Source: Pyrinomonadaceae bacterium
GTDB lineage: Bacteria > Acidobacteriota > Blastocatellia > Pyrinomonadales > Pyrinomonadaceae
Direction: 5' to 3'
NCBI GenBank assembly: GCA_021228405.1
Contig: JAJQRF010000001.1
Coordinates: 762,452 to 826,451, forward strand
Length of the DNA stretch: 64,000 nucleotides
A model generated the notes under the pieces. That model was not told the origin of the DNA. It searched no databases and was given only the letters and a program-made list of their open reading frames with translations. This document shows, piece by piece, positions 23,072-32,922 of this stretch (within the stretch, counting starts at the first letter, position 1; each line of letters opens with the position of its first letter). The position numbers and the translations under genes are program-made.

Positions 23072-26000
23072 ATGTTAGAGTCAAAATCAAAAGACCATTA
23101 TTTATTTTCACGACCAACTCCCTTTATTAGTCGTCCATTAAAGATCAGATTTACTACATTTTTATCGATTGCATTATTAACTTTTTTTTCATTTAATCTG
23201 CCAAGCCCGGCGCAGGAAAAAGAAGAAAGTTTCTTTTCTTCGCTCGCCGATAACGTCATCGCCTTTGTCAAAGGCGATAAAACAAGCAAAGACAACACCG
23301 AATCTTTCACGTCAACGACCGTAAATTTTGAAACTTTCACGGCGGGAACGGTGAACGGGCAAAGCGGGTGGAGCAGTTTGGGCGCGGCTGGTTCGGGCTG
23401 TGCGGTTTACGATCACGCGATTGCCAACAACATTTCCGCTCCGGCTTCCTTCGGAGCAAAAAGCCTGAGAATGTCCAACGCCGTCACGAGCGGATGTTTT
23501 CAAGATCACACTTTTTCGGTTTCGCTTCCCAACGAAGCGGGCGAAACTTCCGCCCAGAATAACGGGCTTTCGGGCGGCACCAGACAAAAGAAATTTTATG
23601 CCGAATGGGAATTTATTTCGGCAGACGCGAACAACGTGCAGGACGGCTTATCGGTCGTCGCCAGCCCCGACCGCGGCGACGGTGCGCGGATGAGTTGGGT
23701 GCAGATGCTCGACACGACGGGCGGAATCAATATTAACTTTAACGATTTCAATCATTCTGCCAACAGTTTCGTGCAAACTACCATCGCTTCGGGACTTAGC
23801 CGCACCGTTCCGCACACGATCCGTATCGAAATGGAATTCGTTGACGGAATCGCCAATGACATCGTGAAAGTTTATGTCGACGGCGCACTTCGTCATACGG
23901 GAACGAGCTGGGAAGATTATTTCAGAGATGTCGAAGGAAATCCGACCAAAACGGTCGATTCAATTCTTTTCCGAACAGGCGGAGCCGCCGTTCCGTCAAC
24001 GCTCGGCAAAGGTTTTCTGATCGATAATTTCACCTTCGGAACTTCGACACCGACGACAACGGTCGTAAACCCCGCATCTCTGCAAGGTTGGGCATTCTTC
24101 AACGAAGGTCTGAACGGAAGCGGAAGTTTCGTGACGGGTCCGGCAACCGCGCCGCTCGGCAACGGCAGTGCCAGATTGACGGTTGACAGCAACGGCAGAC
24201 AATCGTTCGGCACTTTGGCTTATGCCGGAACGCGCCTCGACCAGATCACGCAACTCAGTTACAGTTCTTATCAAAACAACAACATCGTCAGCCCCGTGGT
24301 CGCCATTTCCCTGCAATTCGGGATGGATTTCGATTTGACCGACGGAGATACGTCTTTTCAGGGCAGATTGGTTTTTGAACCTTACCAAAATGCGACGGTT
24401 CAGCAAAACGTCTGGCAAACCTGGAGTCCTTTAGCCGGAAAATTCTGGGCGACACGCGCACCTTTCAATTCAACCTGTCCGCAATCGAATCCCTGCACCT
24501 GGTCGCAAATCCTGACAGCATATCCGAATGCCGGAATTCACGCCAACACGTCAAGCGGTTTGGGCATTTTATTGTTCCGCGCCGGCGGTCCGGTCGCGGG
24601 CGGCTTTGACGGAAACGTGGACAATTTTACGTTCGGCGTAAATTCAACCGCGACGACATTCAATTTTGAACCGACTGCGACCGTCGTGGTTGACGAGGAC
24701 GGACAGGCAAGCGCAACCGATTGCGATGCTTCAACGCCTGCTTCATCGACCATTCAAGGCGGAATCAATGCGGCAAACGTCGGCGATACGGTCAAAGTTT
24801 GTCCGGGAACGTATAACGAAGATGTCACCGTCAATAAAGCTCTTTCATTGAACGGAGCGGGCGTTGATATTTCAACTATCGTCGGTTTGAAGACAGGCTC
24901 GAACAGCAATACTTTGACGATTGCGGCGAGCGGCGTGACGGTTGACGGATTTACGATCACGCGTGACGGAAACAACCCGACGGACTGGAACACGAACGTT
25001 AAAAATCAAGGCGTTTTATTCAATCAAGGCATCAGCGGTTCGACCCTGCAAAATTCAAAAGTTACGGGAAACCGCAACGGCGTTTACATCAACAACGCGC
25101 AGGGCAACTCGATCCGCCGCAACGTAATCGATTTCAACCGCACCGGAATCCAGTTTGCCAACGATGTCAGCAACACGCTGGTCGAAGAAAATTTTATTAC
25201 CAACAACTGGACGCTCGGAATTTTGTTCAATTTCGATTCGCCGACGCTCCTGACAAACGGCGTAACGATTCGCAACAACAGCATTGCGGGAAACTGGTAT
25301 GGCGAAATTATCAACCGCTACGCGAACAGCACTGCCAATCTCAACCTTTCAGGAAACTGGTTCGGCACGGCAAACGTCACAACGACAACTTCAAACAGCA
25401 GTGAACCGGGTTATGCCGCGCTGATTCCGACGGCTTACGGCGGCACGGCTTCGGCTCCCGGCGGTCAAATAATCATCGGCGGCGCATCTTCGGCAAAGAT
25501 CGATTTTTCGCCGTATCTGAACATCGGCACGGATACGAACGGCACAACTGCGGGATTTCAGGGTGATTATTCGATTCTTCACACGAGCGCGGCAAGTCCG
25601 CAAGCGGTTGCAGGTGTCGGTTCGATCGAGGAAGCGGTCAACAGCGTGACGGCAAACGGAAGCGTTCGCGTTCACGCCGGAACTTATCCGATGCTTTCGA
25701 CCGCAAACGTCAATAAATCGAACGTTACGATCATCGGTGTCGATGCAGCGCGTCCGGTCATTCAAATTCCGACATCGGTCGGCTACGGCTTTAATGTCGG
25801 TGCGCCGAATGTCACGTTCGACAATCTCGAAATTCAAAAAACCGATCTCGGTTCGCCGCATAATATGATCTTAGTGCTCGGAAATAGTTTCACGGCACAG
25901 AACAATCTTATTTACGGTCCGAATCCGGGCAGTGAATGGAGCGTCAACGGTTTGGTCAGCCGTGCCTTTGAAGTCGGCGGCGGATTGACTGGTTTACTGC

Positions 26001-29000
26001 TTCAAAACAACACGATTCACACCCTGCGCCAACCTGCATATATCAACGCGAGTTCGGGACAGGTTTTGAACAATAACGTTTCGGGAACGCGCGGTTGGGT
26101 GATCGACGGCGGAAATATTACCTTTAACGGCAATACTTTCGGCGAACCGCAAAACCAAGGTTGCGACATCGCACTTTTTGCTTCGGTCAATCCGGCAAAT
26201 TATCCGAATCTGTTAGCATTGAGCCAAAATAACGATAACGGATTTATCTGTGCGCAATTTGCGGGCGGTGCAAACGGACGTGCGACGGCTTATGTCGATG
26301 CCACGCCGAGTGCCGGAAACGGAAGCGATAATTCAAACTACACGACCATTACCGAAGGTGCGAACGGCGCACTTCCGGGCGGAACGGTGCAGGTCGCGGC
26401 GGGCGTTTATCCCGAAAATGTTCCGAGCAATAAACCTCTGAACTTTGTCGGACCGCAAGCCGGAGTAGATGCCAGAACAGGCAGAACGAATACGGCAAAC
26501 GAAGCGGTCGTCGGCATTTCGTCGGGCGCGTTTACGCTTACGCCGACGAGCGGAACGGTGAAGATCGACGGATTTACGCTGACGGGCGCAACCGCCAATA
26601 CCGATACGCCTGCGCTTTATCTCGTTGGCAGTTCAAATCATCAAGTTATCAATAACATCATCGTCGGAAACAGCCGCGGTGCGTATCACGGAAGCCCGGG
26701 AACTTTGTTCAAACATAATCGTTTGAACAACACGCTCGACGGATTTTTCGGCGGGGTCGATAACGTCACCATCGAAGAAAATCTCTTTACGGGCGGACAT
26801 TCGAGCGGCGCGGTCAACACGACCGTCAGTTCGGGCGATCCGACCATCGACAATTTCCGAATCATCAACAATTCATCGCTCGGAAGCGGAAACTTTGCCG
26901 TTGTTTTCGCAACTTCGGGCGGAGTTATTTCGGGAAATACGGTTGCCAACACGACCGGAACGGCGATGTTTATCGGCGGCGGAAATACCAACCTGACCAT
27001 TCAAAACAACACGATGACGGGAATTCAGTTTGCCGCCTTCAACGTCAACGATGCCGGGTTCGGTTACGGCAACAACAGCAACATCACGATCAGCGGAAAC
27101 ACGGTCACGCGGTCGATCACGGCGGCATCGAATCTTTTTTCGACTATCGATCTGCGCGGTGTGGCGGGAAACAACCAGATCACGAACAACCGTCTGACGC
27201 TCGGACTCGCTTCGGGCGCGCCGGCGGGAACTTCGGGTTACGCACTTCGTTTGCGCGGAAGCGGAAGCGGAAGCTTTACGATCAGCGGAAACTATTTCGA
27301 CGGAATCGGTTTGGTTGCCACGCCCGTCACGAATTCGCCGCCAACCGCCGGAATTTATATCACTTCCAACGTGGCGGGAAGCGGCACGAACTTCGGTCAA
27401 TTCCCTGCAACTTCGGTCATCAACGCCAACTGCAACACGTTTACCAATTTTCAGGAAGGAATCACGGTCTTTAACAACGTCGCAAACACGGCGGGCGGAT
27501 TATTGACCGGAACGGACGTTAATGTAAACAACAATAACTTCCTGAACAATTCCGTCTATGGAATCAACAACAACGGCGCGAGCGAAACGATCGACGGGGA
27601 AAATAATTTCTGGAGAACGGCAAACGGTCCGTCGGGCGCAGGTCCGGGAAGCGGCGATGCGGTCAGTAACAATGTCGATTTCACGCCATTCTTAACGGCG
27701 GCGACGAATTGCGCTCCGGCTACTCCGTTGTCGATTTCGGGAAATATCGTTTCAAACAGTCTGCCGTTAAATGGCGTAACGGTCACGCTGAACGGTTCGC
27801 AAACCGCGACGACGACGACCGATGCAAGCGGTAATTTCACGTTCCCGAATCTGAGTTCGGGCGGAAATTATCTGGTCACGCCGACTTTGAGCGGTTACAC
27901 GTTCGAGCCGACCTATCGCAGTTATTCAAATCTTTCGACGAGCGTTACGAATGCAAACTTCGTCGGTTTGACTTCGGCTTCACCGAGAGTTTTGAGCATC
28001 GGCACGGCAAACGTCACGCCGGGACAAAACGTGACCGTTCCCGTTACCATCGTGAGCCAGGGAAATGAGAACAGCATCGGATTTTCGGTTAACTACAATT
28101 CCGCGATCCTGTTCAATCCCGTTGCATCTCTCGGCAACGACGCGGGCGGCGGTTCGATCATTTACAACAGTTCGACCGCCGGACAATTGGGCGTGATAAT
28201 GGCACTTGCACCCGGTCAGACGTTTACCGCCGGAACACGGCAAGCCGTCAAACTCACGTTCAGCACGATGGCGACGACCGCCAACAGTACGCCGCTGACA
28301 TTCAGCGACGCGCCTGTTTTGCGTCAGGTTGCCAACGACAATTCAGACCCGCTTCCGGCTTCTTACACGAACGGTTCGATCACCTTTGCACAAGGTTATG
28401 AATCCGACGTTGCGCCGCGTCCGAACGGCAGCGGAACGGGTGTTATCACGGTTGCGGATTACACGCAGACGGGCAGATTCGCCGCCGCACTCGACACGGC
28501 TGATTCAAATTCGTCCAACGAATTTCAGCGTGCCGATGCCGCTCCGCGCGGAACGAAAGGCGACGGATTGATTACCGTAACCGATTACACGCAGGCAGGA
28601 CGCTACGCCGCCGGACTCGATGCCGTGCAAACGGCGGGCGGACCGCTCGTGGCGAATCTGTTTGAATACGCGGTTCGATTCGAGCAGAAACAAGACGCGA
28701 TGAAGGAACAGCTTCTGCCGCGTATTTTGCGGGTTGTCAGTCAACAGGCAAGCCGCGGACAGCAGGTTGTCGTGCCGATCTCGATCGATGCGGAAGGCGA
28801 TGAAAACGGTTTCGGATTCACGCTCAGCTACGATCCGGCGGTGCTTTCCAATCCGTCGGTTCAACTCGGCATCGATCTTCCGGGCGGAACATTCTTCCAG
28901 AACACGAACCTGCCGGGCAAGGTCGGCGTGATCGCCGCCGCGCCGATCGGTCAGGCGGTCTTGGCGGGAACGCGTCAGATCGTGACGATTCGCTTCGATG

Positions 29001-29398
29001 TCGCGCCGAACGCGCCGGGCGGCGGAACTCCGCTTGTGATGGTCGGTCATCCGCCGGTCGTCAATGAAGTTTCGAGCGTCAACGCCGACGTTCTGCCGAC
29101 GACGTTCACGGGCGGATTCGTCAACATCCTGATTCCGACCGCATCGAACGCCGCCGTCAGCGGTCGCGTCGCGGATGCGAACGGAACACCGATTCCGCGT
29201 GTCCGTGTTCTTTTGACCGACAGCAACGGCGCAAGCCGCACGGCTGTCACCAATAACTTCGGAATGTTCGTCATCGAAGACGTTCCGACCGGAGCAACCT
29301 ACGTTCTCAACGCCGTTGCGAAAGGCTATACATTTACGCCGCAAGCCGTCGATGTAAGTCAGGACATCAGCGATCTGAACCTGATCGGCGAACAATAA
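23072..29398 (+). CDS. Giant secreted beta-helix protein with cohesin-like and dockerin-like modules
   Basis: 2108 residues. I chose the ATG at 23072 over the upstream GTG at 23012 because AAGGAG lies 9 bases before it. A long basic N-terminus and hydrophobic segment (about residues 24-48, ending PSPAQ) form the export signal. Two lectin-like beta-sandwich regions (about 75-530) come first. A long right-handed beta-helix region (about 540-1540) with many 'N.I..N.I' PbH1 turns follows. Then come a carboxypeptidase-regulatory-like fold (1546-1630), cohesin-like domain 1 (1638-1773), a dockerin-like pair (1776-1856: D-x-x-P-R..G-x-G-x-I-T-V-x-D-Y-T-Q-x-G-R twice), cohesin-like domain 2 (1881-2022) and a second regulatory-like fold. 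A surface adhesin or polysaccharide-binding role is inferred. A terminator follows. Confidence 0.88.
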   Translation: MLESKSKDHYLFSRPTPFISRPLKIRFTTFLSIALLTFFSFNLPSPAQEKEESFFSSLADNVIAFVKGDKTSKDNTESFTSTTVNFETFTAGTVNGQSGWSSLGAAGSGCAVYDHAIANNISAPASFGAKSLRMSNAVTSGCFQDHTFSVSLPNEAGETSAQNNGLSGGTRQKKFYAEWEFISADANNVQDGLSVVASPDRGDGARMSWVQMLDTTGGININFNDFNHSANSFVQTTIASGLSRTVPHTIRIEMEFVDGIANDIVKVYVDGALRHTGTSWEDYFRDVEGNPTKTVDSILFRTGGAAVPSTLGKGFLIDNFTFGTSTPTTTVVNPASLQGWAFFNEGLNGSGSFVTGPATAPLGNGSARLTVDSNGRQSFGTLAYAGTRLDQITQLSYSSYQNNNIVSPVVAISLQFGMDFDLTDGDTSFQGRLVFEPYQNATVQQNVWQTWSPLAGKFWATRAPFNSTCPQSNPCTWSQILTAYPNAGIHANTSSGLGILLFRAGGPVAGGFDGNVDNFTFGVNSTATTFNFEPTATVVVDEDGQASATDCDASTPASSTIQGGINAANVGDTVKVCPGTYNEDVTVNKALSLNGAGVDISTIVGLKTGSNSNTLTIAASGVTVDGFTITRDGNNPTDWNTNVKNQGVLFNQGISGSTLQNSKVTGNRNGVYINNAQGNSIRRNVIDFNRTGIQFANDVSNTLVEENFITNNWTLGILFNFDSPTLLTNGVTIRNNSIAGNWYGEIINRYANSTANLNLSGNWFGTANVTTTTSNSSEPGYAALIPTAYGGTASAPGGQIIIGGASSAKIDFSPYLNIGTDTNGTTAGFQGDYSILHTSAASPQAVAGVGSIEEAVNSVTANGSVRVHAGTYPMLSTANVNKSNVTIIGVDAARPVIQIPTSVGYGFNVGAPNVTFDNLEIQKTDLGSPHNMILVLGNSFTAQNNLIYGPNPGSEWSVNGLVSRAFEVGGGLTGLLLQNNTIHTLRQPAYINASSGQVLNNNVSGTRGWVIDGGNITFNGNTFGEPQNQGCDIALFASVNPANYPNLLALSQNNDNGFICAQFAGGANGRATAYVDATPSAGNGSDNSNYTTITEGANGALPGGTVQVAAGVYPENVPSNKPLNFVGPQAGVDARTGRTNTANEAVVGISSGAFTLTPTSGTVKIDGFTLTGATANTDTPALYLVGSSNHQVINNIIVGNSRGAYHGSPGTLFKHNRLNNTLDGFFGGVDNVTIEENLFTGGHSSGAVNTTVSSGDPTIDNFRIINNSSLGSGNFAVVFATSGGVISGNTVANTTGTAMFIGGGNTNLTIQNNTMTGIQFAAFNVNDAGFGYGNNSNITISGNTVTRSITAASNLFSTIDLRGVAGNNQITNNRLTLGLASGAPAGTSGYALRLRGSGSGSFTISGNYFDGIGLVATPVTNSPPTAGIYITSNVAGSGTNFGQFPATSVINANCNTFTNFQEGITVFNNVANTAGGLLTGTDVNVNNNNFLNNSVYGINNNGASETIDGENNFWRTANGPSGAGPGSGDAVSNNVDFTPFLTAATNCAPATPLSISGNIVSNSLPLNGVTVTLNGSQTATTTTDASGNFTFPNLSSGGNYLVTPTLSGYTFEPTYRSYSNLSTSVTNANFVGLTSASPRVLSIGTANVTPGQNVTVPVTIVSQGNENSIGFSVNYNSAILFNPVASLGNDAGGGSIIYNSSTAGQLGVIMALAPGQTFTAGTRQAVKLTFSTMATTANSTPLTFSDAPVLRQVANDNSDPLPASYTNGSITFAQGYESDVAPRPNGSGTGVITVADYTQTGRFAAALDTADSNSSNEFQRADAAPRGTKGDGLITVTDYTQAGRYAAGLDAVQTAGGPLVANLFEYAVRFEQKQDAMKEQLLPRILRVVSQQASRGQQVVVPISIDAEGDENGFGFTLSYDPAVLSNPSVQLGIDLPGGTFFQNTNLPGKVGVIAAAPIGQAVLAGTRQIVTIRFDVAPNAPGGGTPLVMVGHPPVVNEVSSVNADVLPTTFTGGFVNILIPTASNAAVSGRVADANGTPIPRVRVLLTDSNGASRTAVTNNFGMFVIEDVPTGATYVLNAVAKGYTFTPQAVDVSQDISDLNLIGEQ

Positions 29399-29419
29399 AA
29401 CGTTTGTCGCTTAAATCCG

Positions 29420-29451
29420 AAAAGGCGAAACCGAAAGGTTTCGCCTTTTTT
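29420..29451 (+). terminator. Terminator of the giant secreted protein gene
   Basis: Perfect 13-bp stem aaaaggcgaaacc / ggtttcgcctttt with a GAAA tetraloop and a T-run. Confidence 0.92.
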
Positions 29452-29512
29452 GTTGATTAACGAATTTTCAGCAATTGTACCGAAATTTCTAACGGCTTCT
29501 TTGCAAAAAAGA

Positions 29513-29530
29513 AGCGGTAGTTTTACCGCT
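29513..29530. terminator. Hairpin terminator downstream of asd (bidirectional)
   Basis: Stem agcggta / taccgct with loop gttt. On the minus strand it runs into TTCTTTTTTG, on the plus strand into ctttttac. It lies 32 bases past the asd stop. Confidence 0.7.
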
Positions 29531-29561
29531 CTTTTTACGAATTCGAGTTTAGAATTTTTCT

Positions 29562-30602
29562 CTAGATAATTCCCTTGCTGATTAAGAGTTCCGCGTTTAA
29601 AACCGCTGAACCTGCCGCGCCGCGCACGGTGTTGTGTGAGAGCGAAACGAAACGGTAATCGAAAACATTGTCGGGAAACAAACGTCCGACGGTGATCGTC
29701 ATCCCGTTTCCACTGTCGCGGTCGAGCCGCGGTTGCGGGCGCGAAGGCTCGTCGCAATATTCCATAAAACGTTTCGGCGAAGAATAAAGATCGAGCGACG
29801 GGAAAGTGTTGATCGCTTCGATGACTTCTTCCATCGTCGCCGTCTGATTCAGGTTGACGCGCACCGAAGCCGTGTGACCGTCGATGACGTGAACGCGGAA
29901 ACATTGCGCCGACACGGTAAAATCTGCTTTTTCGATTCCGCCGTCGGTAAATTTCCCGAGAATTTTCTGCGCTTCGGTTTCGACCTTCGGTTCTTCGCCC
30001 GCGATATACGGCACGACGTTATCGGTAATATCCAAACTCGGAACGCCCGGATAACCCGCGCCCGAAATCGCTTGCAATGTCGTGACGATCACTTCTTCAA
30101 CGCCGAATTTACGATGCAGAGCGGCAAGCGGCGGCGCAAAACTGACGACCGCGCAATTCGGATTAGTGACGATGAAACCCTTGCCGAATCCGCGTTTCTG
30201 TTTTTGTTTTTCGATCAGTCCGACGTGTTCGTGATTGATTTCTGCGATCAGCAGCGGCACGTCTTCGTCCATTCGGTAGCTCGAAGAATTGCTGATGACG
30301 GGATAACCCGCACGCGCAAAGGCTTCTTCGGTTTCACGCGCCACGGATGACGGCAGACTCGAAAAAACGAGGTCGCAATCGAGCGGCGGTTCGATCGGCT
30401 GAACCGTAATATTTTTGACGAAATCTGGCATTTTTCCCGCCAGTTTCCACGCACACGCTTCGACATACGGTTTGCCCGTCGAACGATCCGAAGCCGCGAG
30501 CGCAGTAATTTCAAACTGCGGATGATTTTCCAAAAGCTGTACAAAACGCTGTCCGACCGTGCCGGTCGCGCCCAAAATTCCTACGCGGTATTTTCTGCTC
30601 AT
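29562..30602 (-). CDS. asd: Aspartate-semialdehyde dehydrogenase
   Basis: Asd reduces beta-aspartyl phosphate to aspartate semialdehyde, the branch point to lysine/diaminopimelate, threonine and methionine. The 346-residue protein starts with the NADP-binding GILGATGTVGQRFVQLL. The catalytic cysteine is in VTNPNCAVVSFAPPL, with SGAGYPGVPSLDI and RVHVIDGHTASVRV further on. The set is typical of the archaeal/fungal-type Asd rather than the E. coli type. It appears monocistronic, with a hairpin on each side. Confidence 0.93.
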   Translation of the reverse strand: MSRKYRVGILGATGTVGQRFVQLLENHPQFEITALAASDRSTGKPYVEACAWKLAGKMPDFVKNITVQPIEPPLDCDLVFSSLPSSVARETEEAFARAGYPVISNSSSYRMDEDVPLLIAEINHEHVGLIEKQKQKRGFGKGFIVTNPNCAVVSFAPPLAALHRKFGVEEVIVTTLQAISGAGYPGVPSLDITDNVVPYIAGEEPKVETEAQKILGKFTDGGIEKADFTVSAQCFRVHVIDGHTASVRVNLNQTATMEEVIEAINTFPSLDLYSSPKRFMEYCDEPSRPQPRLDRDSGNGMTITVGRLFPDNVFDYRFVSLSHNTVRGAAGSAVLNAELLISKGII

Positions 30603-30683
30603 ATTTACTGAATGAATTGCTAAAAGAGAAAAGTTTAAATTAGCAGTAAGAAAAAGAAAAGTCCTGCCTCAATAAAAATAAAA

Positions 30684-30709
30684 AAGCCGCGTTTATGATA
30701 ACGCGGCTT
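30684..30709 (-). terminator. Terminator of the zinc-ribbon membrane protein gene
   Basis: Perfect 10-bp stem aagccgcgtt / aacgcggctt with a 6-nt loop, followed on the minus strand by TTTTATTTTTATT. Confidence 0.88.
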
Positions 30710-30729
30710 ACAAACAAGCTCAAATCTTT

Positions 30730-31776
30730 TTACTTTGTTCCGGCGTAACTCTGGAAAAACGCACGCAAAGCGTCGCGGTTGTTTGAATGAATGCGGTTGC
30801 AGTAGTTGTTGGTGTTGCAGTATTCGGCAAAATAATAGCCGCCTTTTTCGTAGATCGCGGAAATCGTGCCGTCCGAAGCCGTATTTTGATACGTCACCTT
30901 TCCGCCGTTTGCCTTGACACCTCTGATCTGATCTTCAAAATTCGCCTTCGCCTCGTCCATCGAATCGAACTTTCCGACCGTCAGATAAACGTATTTCGAG
31001 CCGCTCGCGTATGAAGCTTGCGCCGCGCCGTTTCCTTTCGGGAAATAATCGCCGACGACGACGGTTTTCGCATCGGTCTGATTGTATGCGCCGACCTGTT
31101 TGCGCGATTCGAGAATGGATAAAAGCAAGCTCGAATCGGAATCGTTCCCCGTCGAAGTCGTGTTCGATCCGAACGGCGTGGTTGAAGGCGAGCCTTTCGT
31201 GTTTGCCGTCGAAGTGTTGCTCGTGTAGGGTGTCGGACTCGGATAATTGTTCTTTTTCCCGATCAAACCGTCACCAAAAACGAGCGCGGCGATGCCCAAC
31301 CCGACAACCGATAAAACCAAAAGCCCGAGACAGCCGATCGCGCCGAAAATCAAACCTTTATTACTCTTTTTCGGCGGTTGCGGCGGAGTTGCCGCAGGCG
31401 TATTAAACGCCGGATTCGGCACATTCGGCGTAAACGGCGGCGTGTTTGCCTGATTTTGCCCGAACGGATTATTTTCCGGCGGTTTTGCCGTTTGCCCGAA
31501 CGGATTATTCGGCGGCTGACCGAACGGCGAATTCGGAGCCGGCGGCGTATTAAAAGGATTGTTCGGCGGATTTGACGACCCCGAACCGCCCGATTGACCG
31601 AACGGCGAGTCGCTCGGTTTCGGCGGAGATTGTCCCATAAAAACGGTTGGCGGCGGGTCTTCCGTGTATTTTGAAGTATCCGCCGGCGGCGCATTTAAAG
31701 GGTTTCCGCAATTTGAACAAAAACTCATTTGCGCGGAATTGTCTTTTCCGCATTTAGCACATATCTTGCTGCTCAT
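30730..31776 (-). CDS. Zinc-ribbon membrane protein with Pro/Asn-rich linker
   Basis: 348 residues. An N-terminal zinc ribbon uses C6, C9, C20 and C23 (CAKCG ... CSNCG). Residues 35-137 form a low-complexity linker with repeated NNPFGQ/NSPFGQ units. A transmembrane helix lies at about 143-168 (GLIFGAIGCLGLLVLSVVGLG). The last 130 residues form a small alpha/beta domain (KTVVVGDYFPKGNGAAQASY ... KYVYLTVGKFDSMDEAKANFEDQI), possibly SPOR-like. Such zinc-ribbon/TM/linker proteins are frequent in Acidobacteria; function unknown. Topology suggests zinc ribbon inside and C-terminal domain outside. Confidence 0.78.
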   Translation of the reverse strand: MSSKICAKCGKDNSAQMSFCSNCGNPLNAPPADTSKYTEDPPPTVFMGQSPPKPSDSPFGQSGGSGSSNPPNNPFNTPPAPNSPFGQPPNNPFGQTAKPPENNPFGQNQANTPPFTPNVPNPAFNTPAATPPQPPKKSNKGLIFGAIGCLGLLVLSVVGLGIAALVFGDGLIGKKNNYPSPTPYTSNTSTANTKGSPSTTPFGSNTTSTGNDSDSSLLLSILESRKQVGAYNQTDAKTVVVGDYFPKGNGAAQASYASGSKYVYLTVGKFDSMDEAKANFEDQIRGVKANGGKVTYQNTASDGTISAIYEKGGYYFAEYCNTNNYCNRIHSNNRDALRAFFQSYAGTK

Positions 31777-32042
31777 TTTACTAATCTCCGCTTCAATTTT
31801 GGGGTAATTCCCGATTTCGTCTTAAATCTAGCATTATTCCCCGATTTTTCCAATTGTTTTTCAATAATTTTGACGGCAAAATTTCTGTTTTTGCCGAATA
31901 ATTTTCGACACCCGACATTTACGCGGAAATTGAGGAAGAAAAATATCAGCCGGATCGAATCTTTAAATGAGAAAAACGGGTGATTTTGACTTTTCAAAAC
32001 CCGCTTGTTTTTCTGCTTCTAACGCCTGTTGCAAATTTTTCG

Positions 32043-32882
32043 CTAAATCCATCCTGCCAGTAAAGGATGGTGCATTTTGCTGTCGGGCAAGCTCCACGCC
32101 TTCATAAAAGTTTCCCAATCATTTGCCCAACCGCCGACTTTTTTATAGTTCCAGTTAGTCAGAAAAATATGTGTGTCCGTGTAGGCAAAAGCGACCGTAA
32201 AATGTCCGAGAGTTCCCGTTCCGCTCTGGCGCATCGGGATTTTCATATCAAGCAGAACGATGCACGGAAAGCCCTGCGAAATCCAGGTTTTAAGTTTTTC
32301 GGTCAAAACCTGTTCGCTCATATCGTTACTGTTTCCAGCCCAGACTTTTAAGCCGTATTCGCTCAAAATCTTCTGGGCAAAACCGAAGGAAGTTCCGCGC
32401 TCGCCGCCGTTTGGCGGGTGTGTGCGGAGAATTTCGTTCGTGATCGCATCGCCCGTAAATCCTGCCGGAGCTTTTTTGTGAAAATTCAAAAGCGTCGCAC
32501 ACGCGGCTTGCGCACAGGAATTAAGCGGCGACGCGGGCGAATTGGTAAACTGCAAAAGCCCGACTCCGACCGAATTGCTCGGTTTATCGAACCACGAAGT
32601 ATCGCGTTTTCGCGGCTTCGGCATTCCGTTTTTCTGAAAGTTCTTTGAATCGAAGGCGGCTTCTTCAAAACTTTGAAATTTCGCAATGTCGCGAAAAGGG
32701 GTTCCGCCGACTTCCTTTGGCGGCGCGAGAATATCGCTAACCCGGGACTGCGCATTAACCAAACGACTCAATCCCGAATTTCCAAATCCAAAAGCGAGCC
32801 CCGAAACCGCCAGGTTTCGCAACATCTCGCGCCGCGTGATCTTTCCCCACACGCTCGTCACGATCTCATTTTTATTTTTCAT
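32043..32882 (-). CDS. Tat-exported C39-like cysteine peptidase
   Basis: 279 residues. The N-terminus has a twin-arginine signal (TRREMLRNLAVSGLAFG, R17-R18), so it is exported folded. The mature part matches peptidase C39-like folds: C123 in NSCAQAACATLLNFH, H227 in GHFTVAFAY and N243 in FLTNWN are the probable Cys-His-Asn triad. The substrate is unknown. It starts 40 bases after the CHAT-TPR gene on the same strand, so the two are probably co-transcribed. Confidence 0.82.
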   Translation of the reverse strand: MKNKNEIVTSVWGKITRREMLRNLAVSGLAFGFGNSGLSRLVNAQSRVSDILAPPKEVGGTPFRDIAKFQSFEEAAFDSKNFQKNGMPKPRKRDTSWFDKPSNSVGVGLLQFTNSPASPLNSCAQAACATLLNFHKKAPAGFTGDAITNEILRTHPPNGGERGTSFGFAQKILSEYGLKVWAGNSNDMSEQVLTEKLKTWISQGFPCIVLLDMKIPMRQSGTGTLGHFTVAFAYTDTHIFLTNWNYKKVGGWANDWETFMKAWSLPDSKMHHPLLAGWI

Positions 32883-32922
32883 AAAATAAACTCCCGTTTT
32901 TTTACTTTTTAATTTTCACCTT

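Noticed and set aside
28505..29395. 296-residue minus-strand frame opposite the giant secreted protein
   Set aside because: Shadow frame, rich in Arg/Asp as expected from reversed codons; no family resemblance.
23072..29398. Cellulosome scaffold
   Set aside because: Cohesin-like and dockerin-like modules are present, but there is no glycoside hydrolase in the window and both modules lie in one protein, so a cellulosome claim is not supported.
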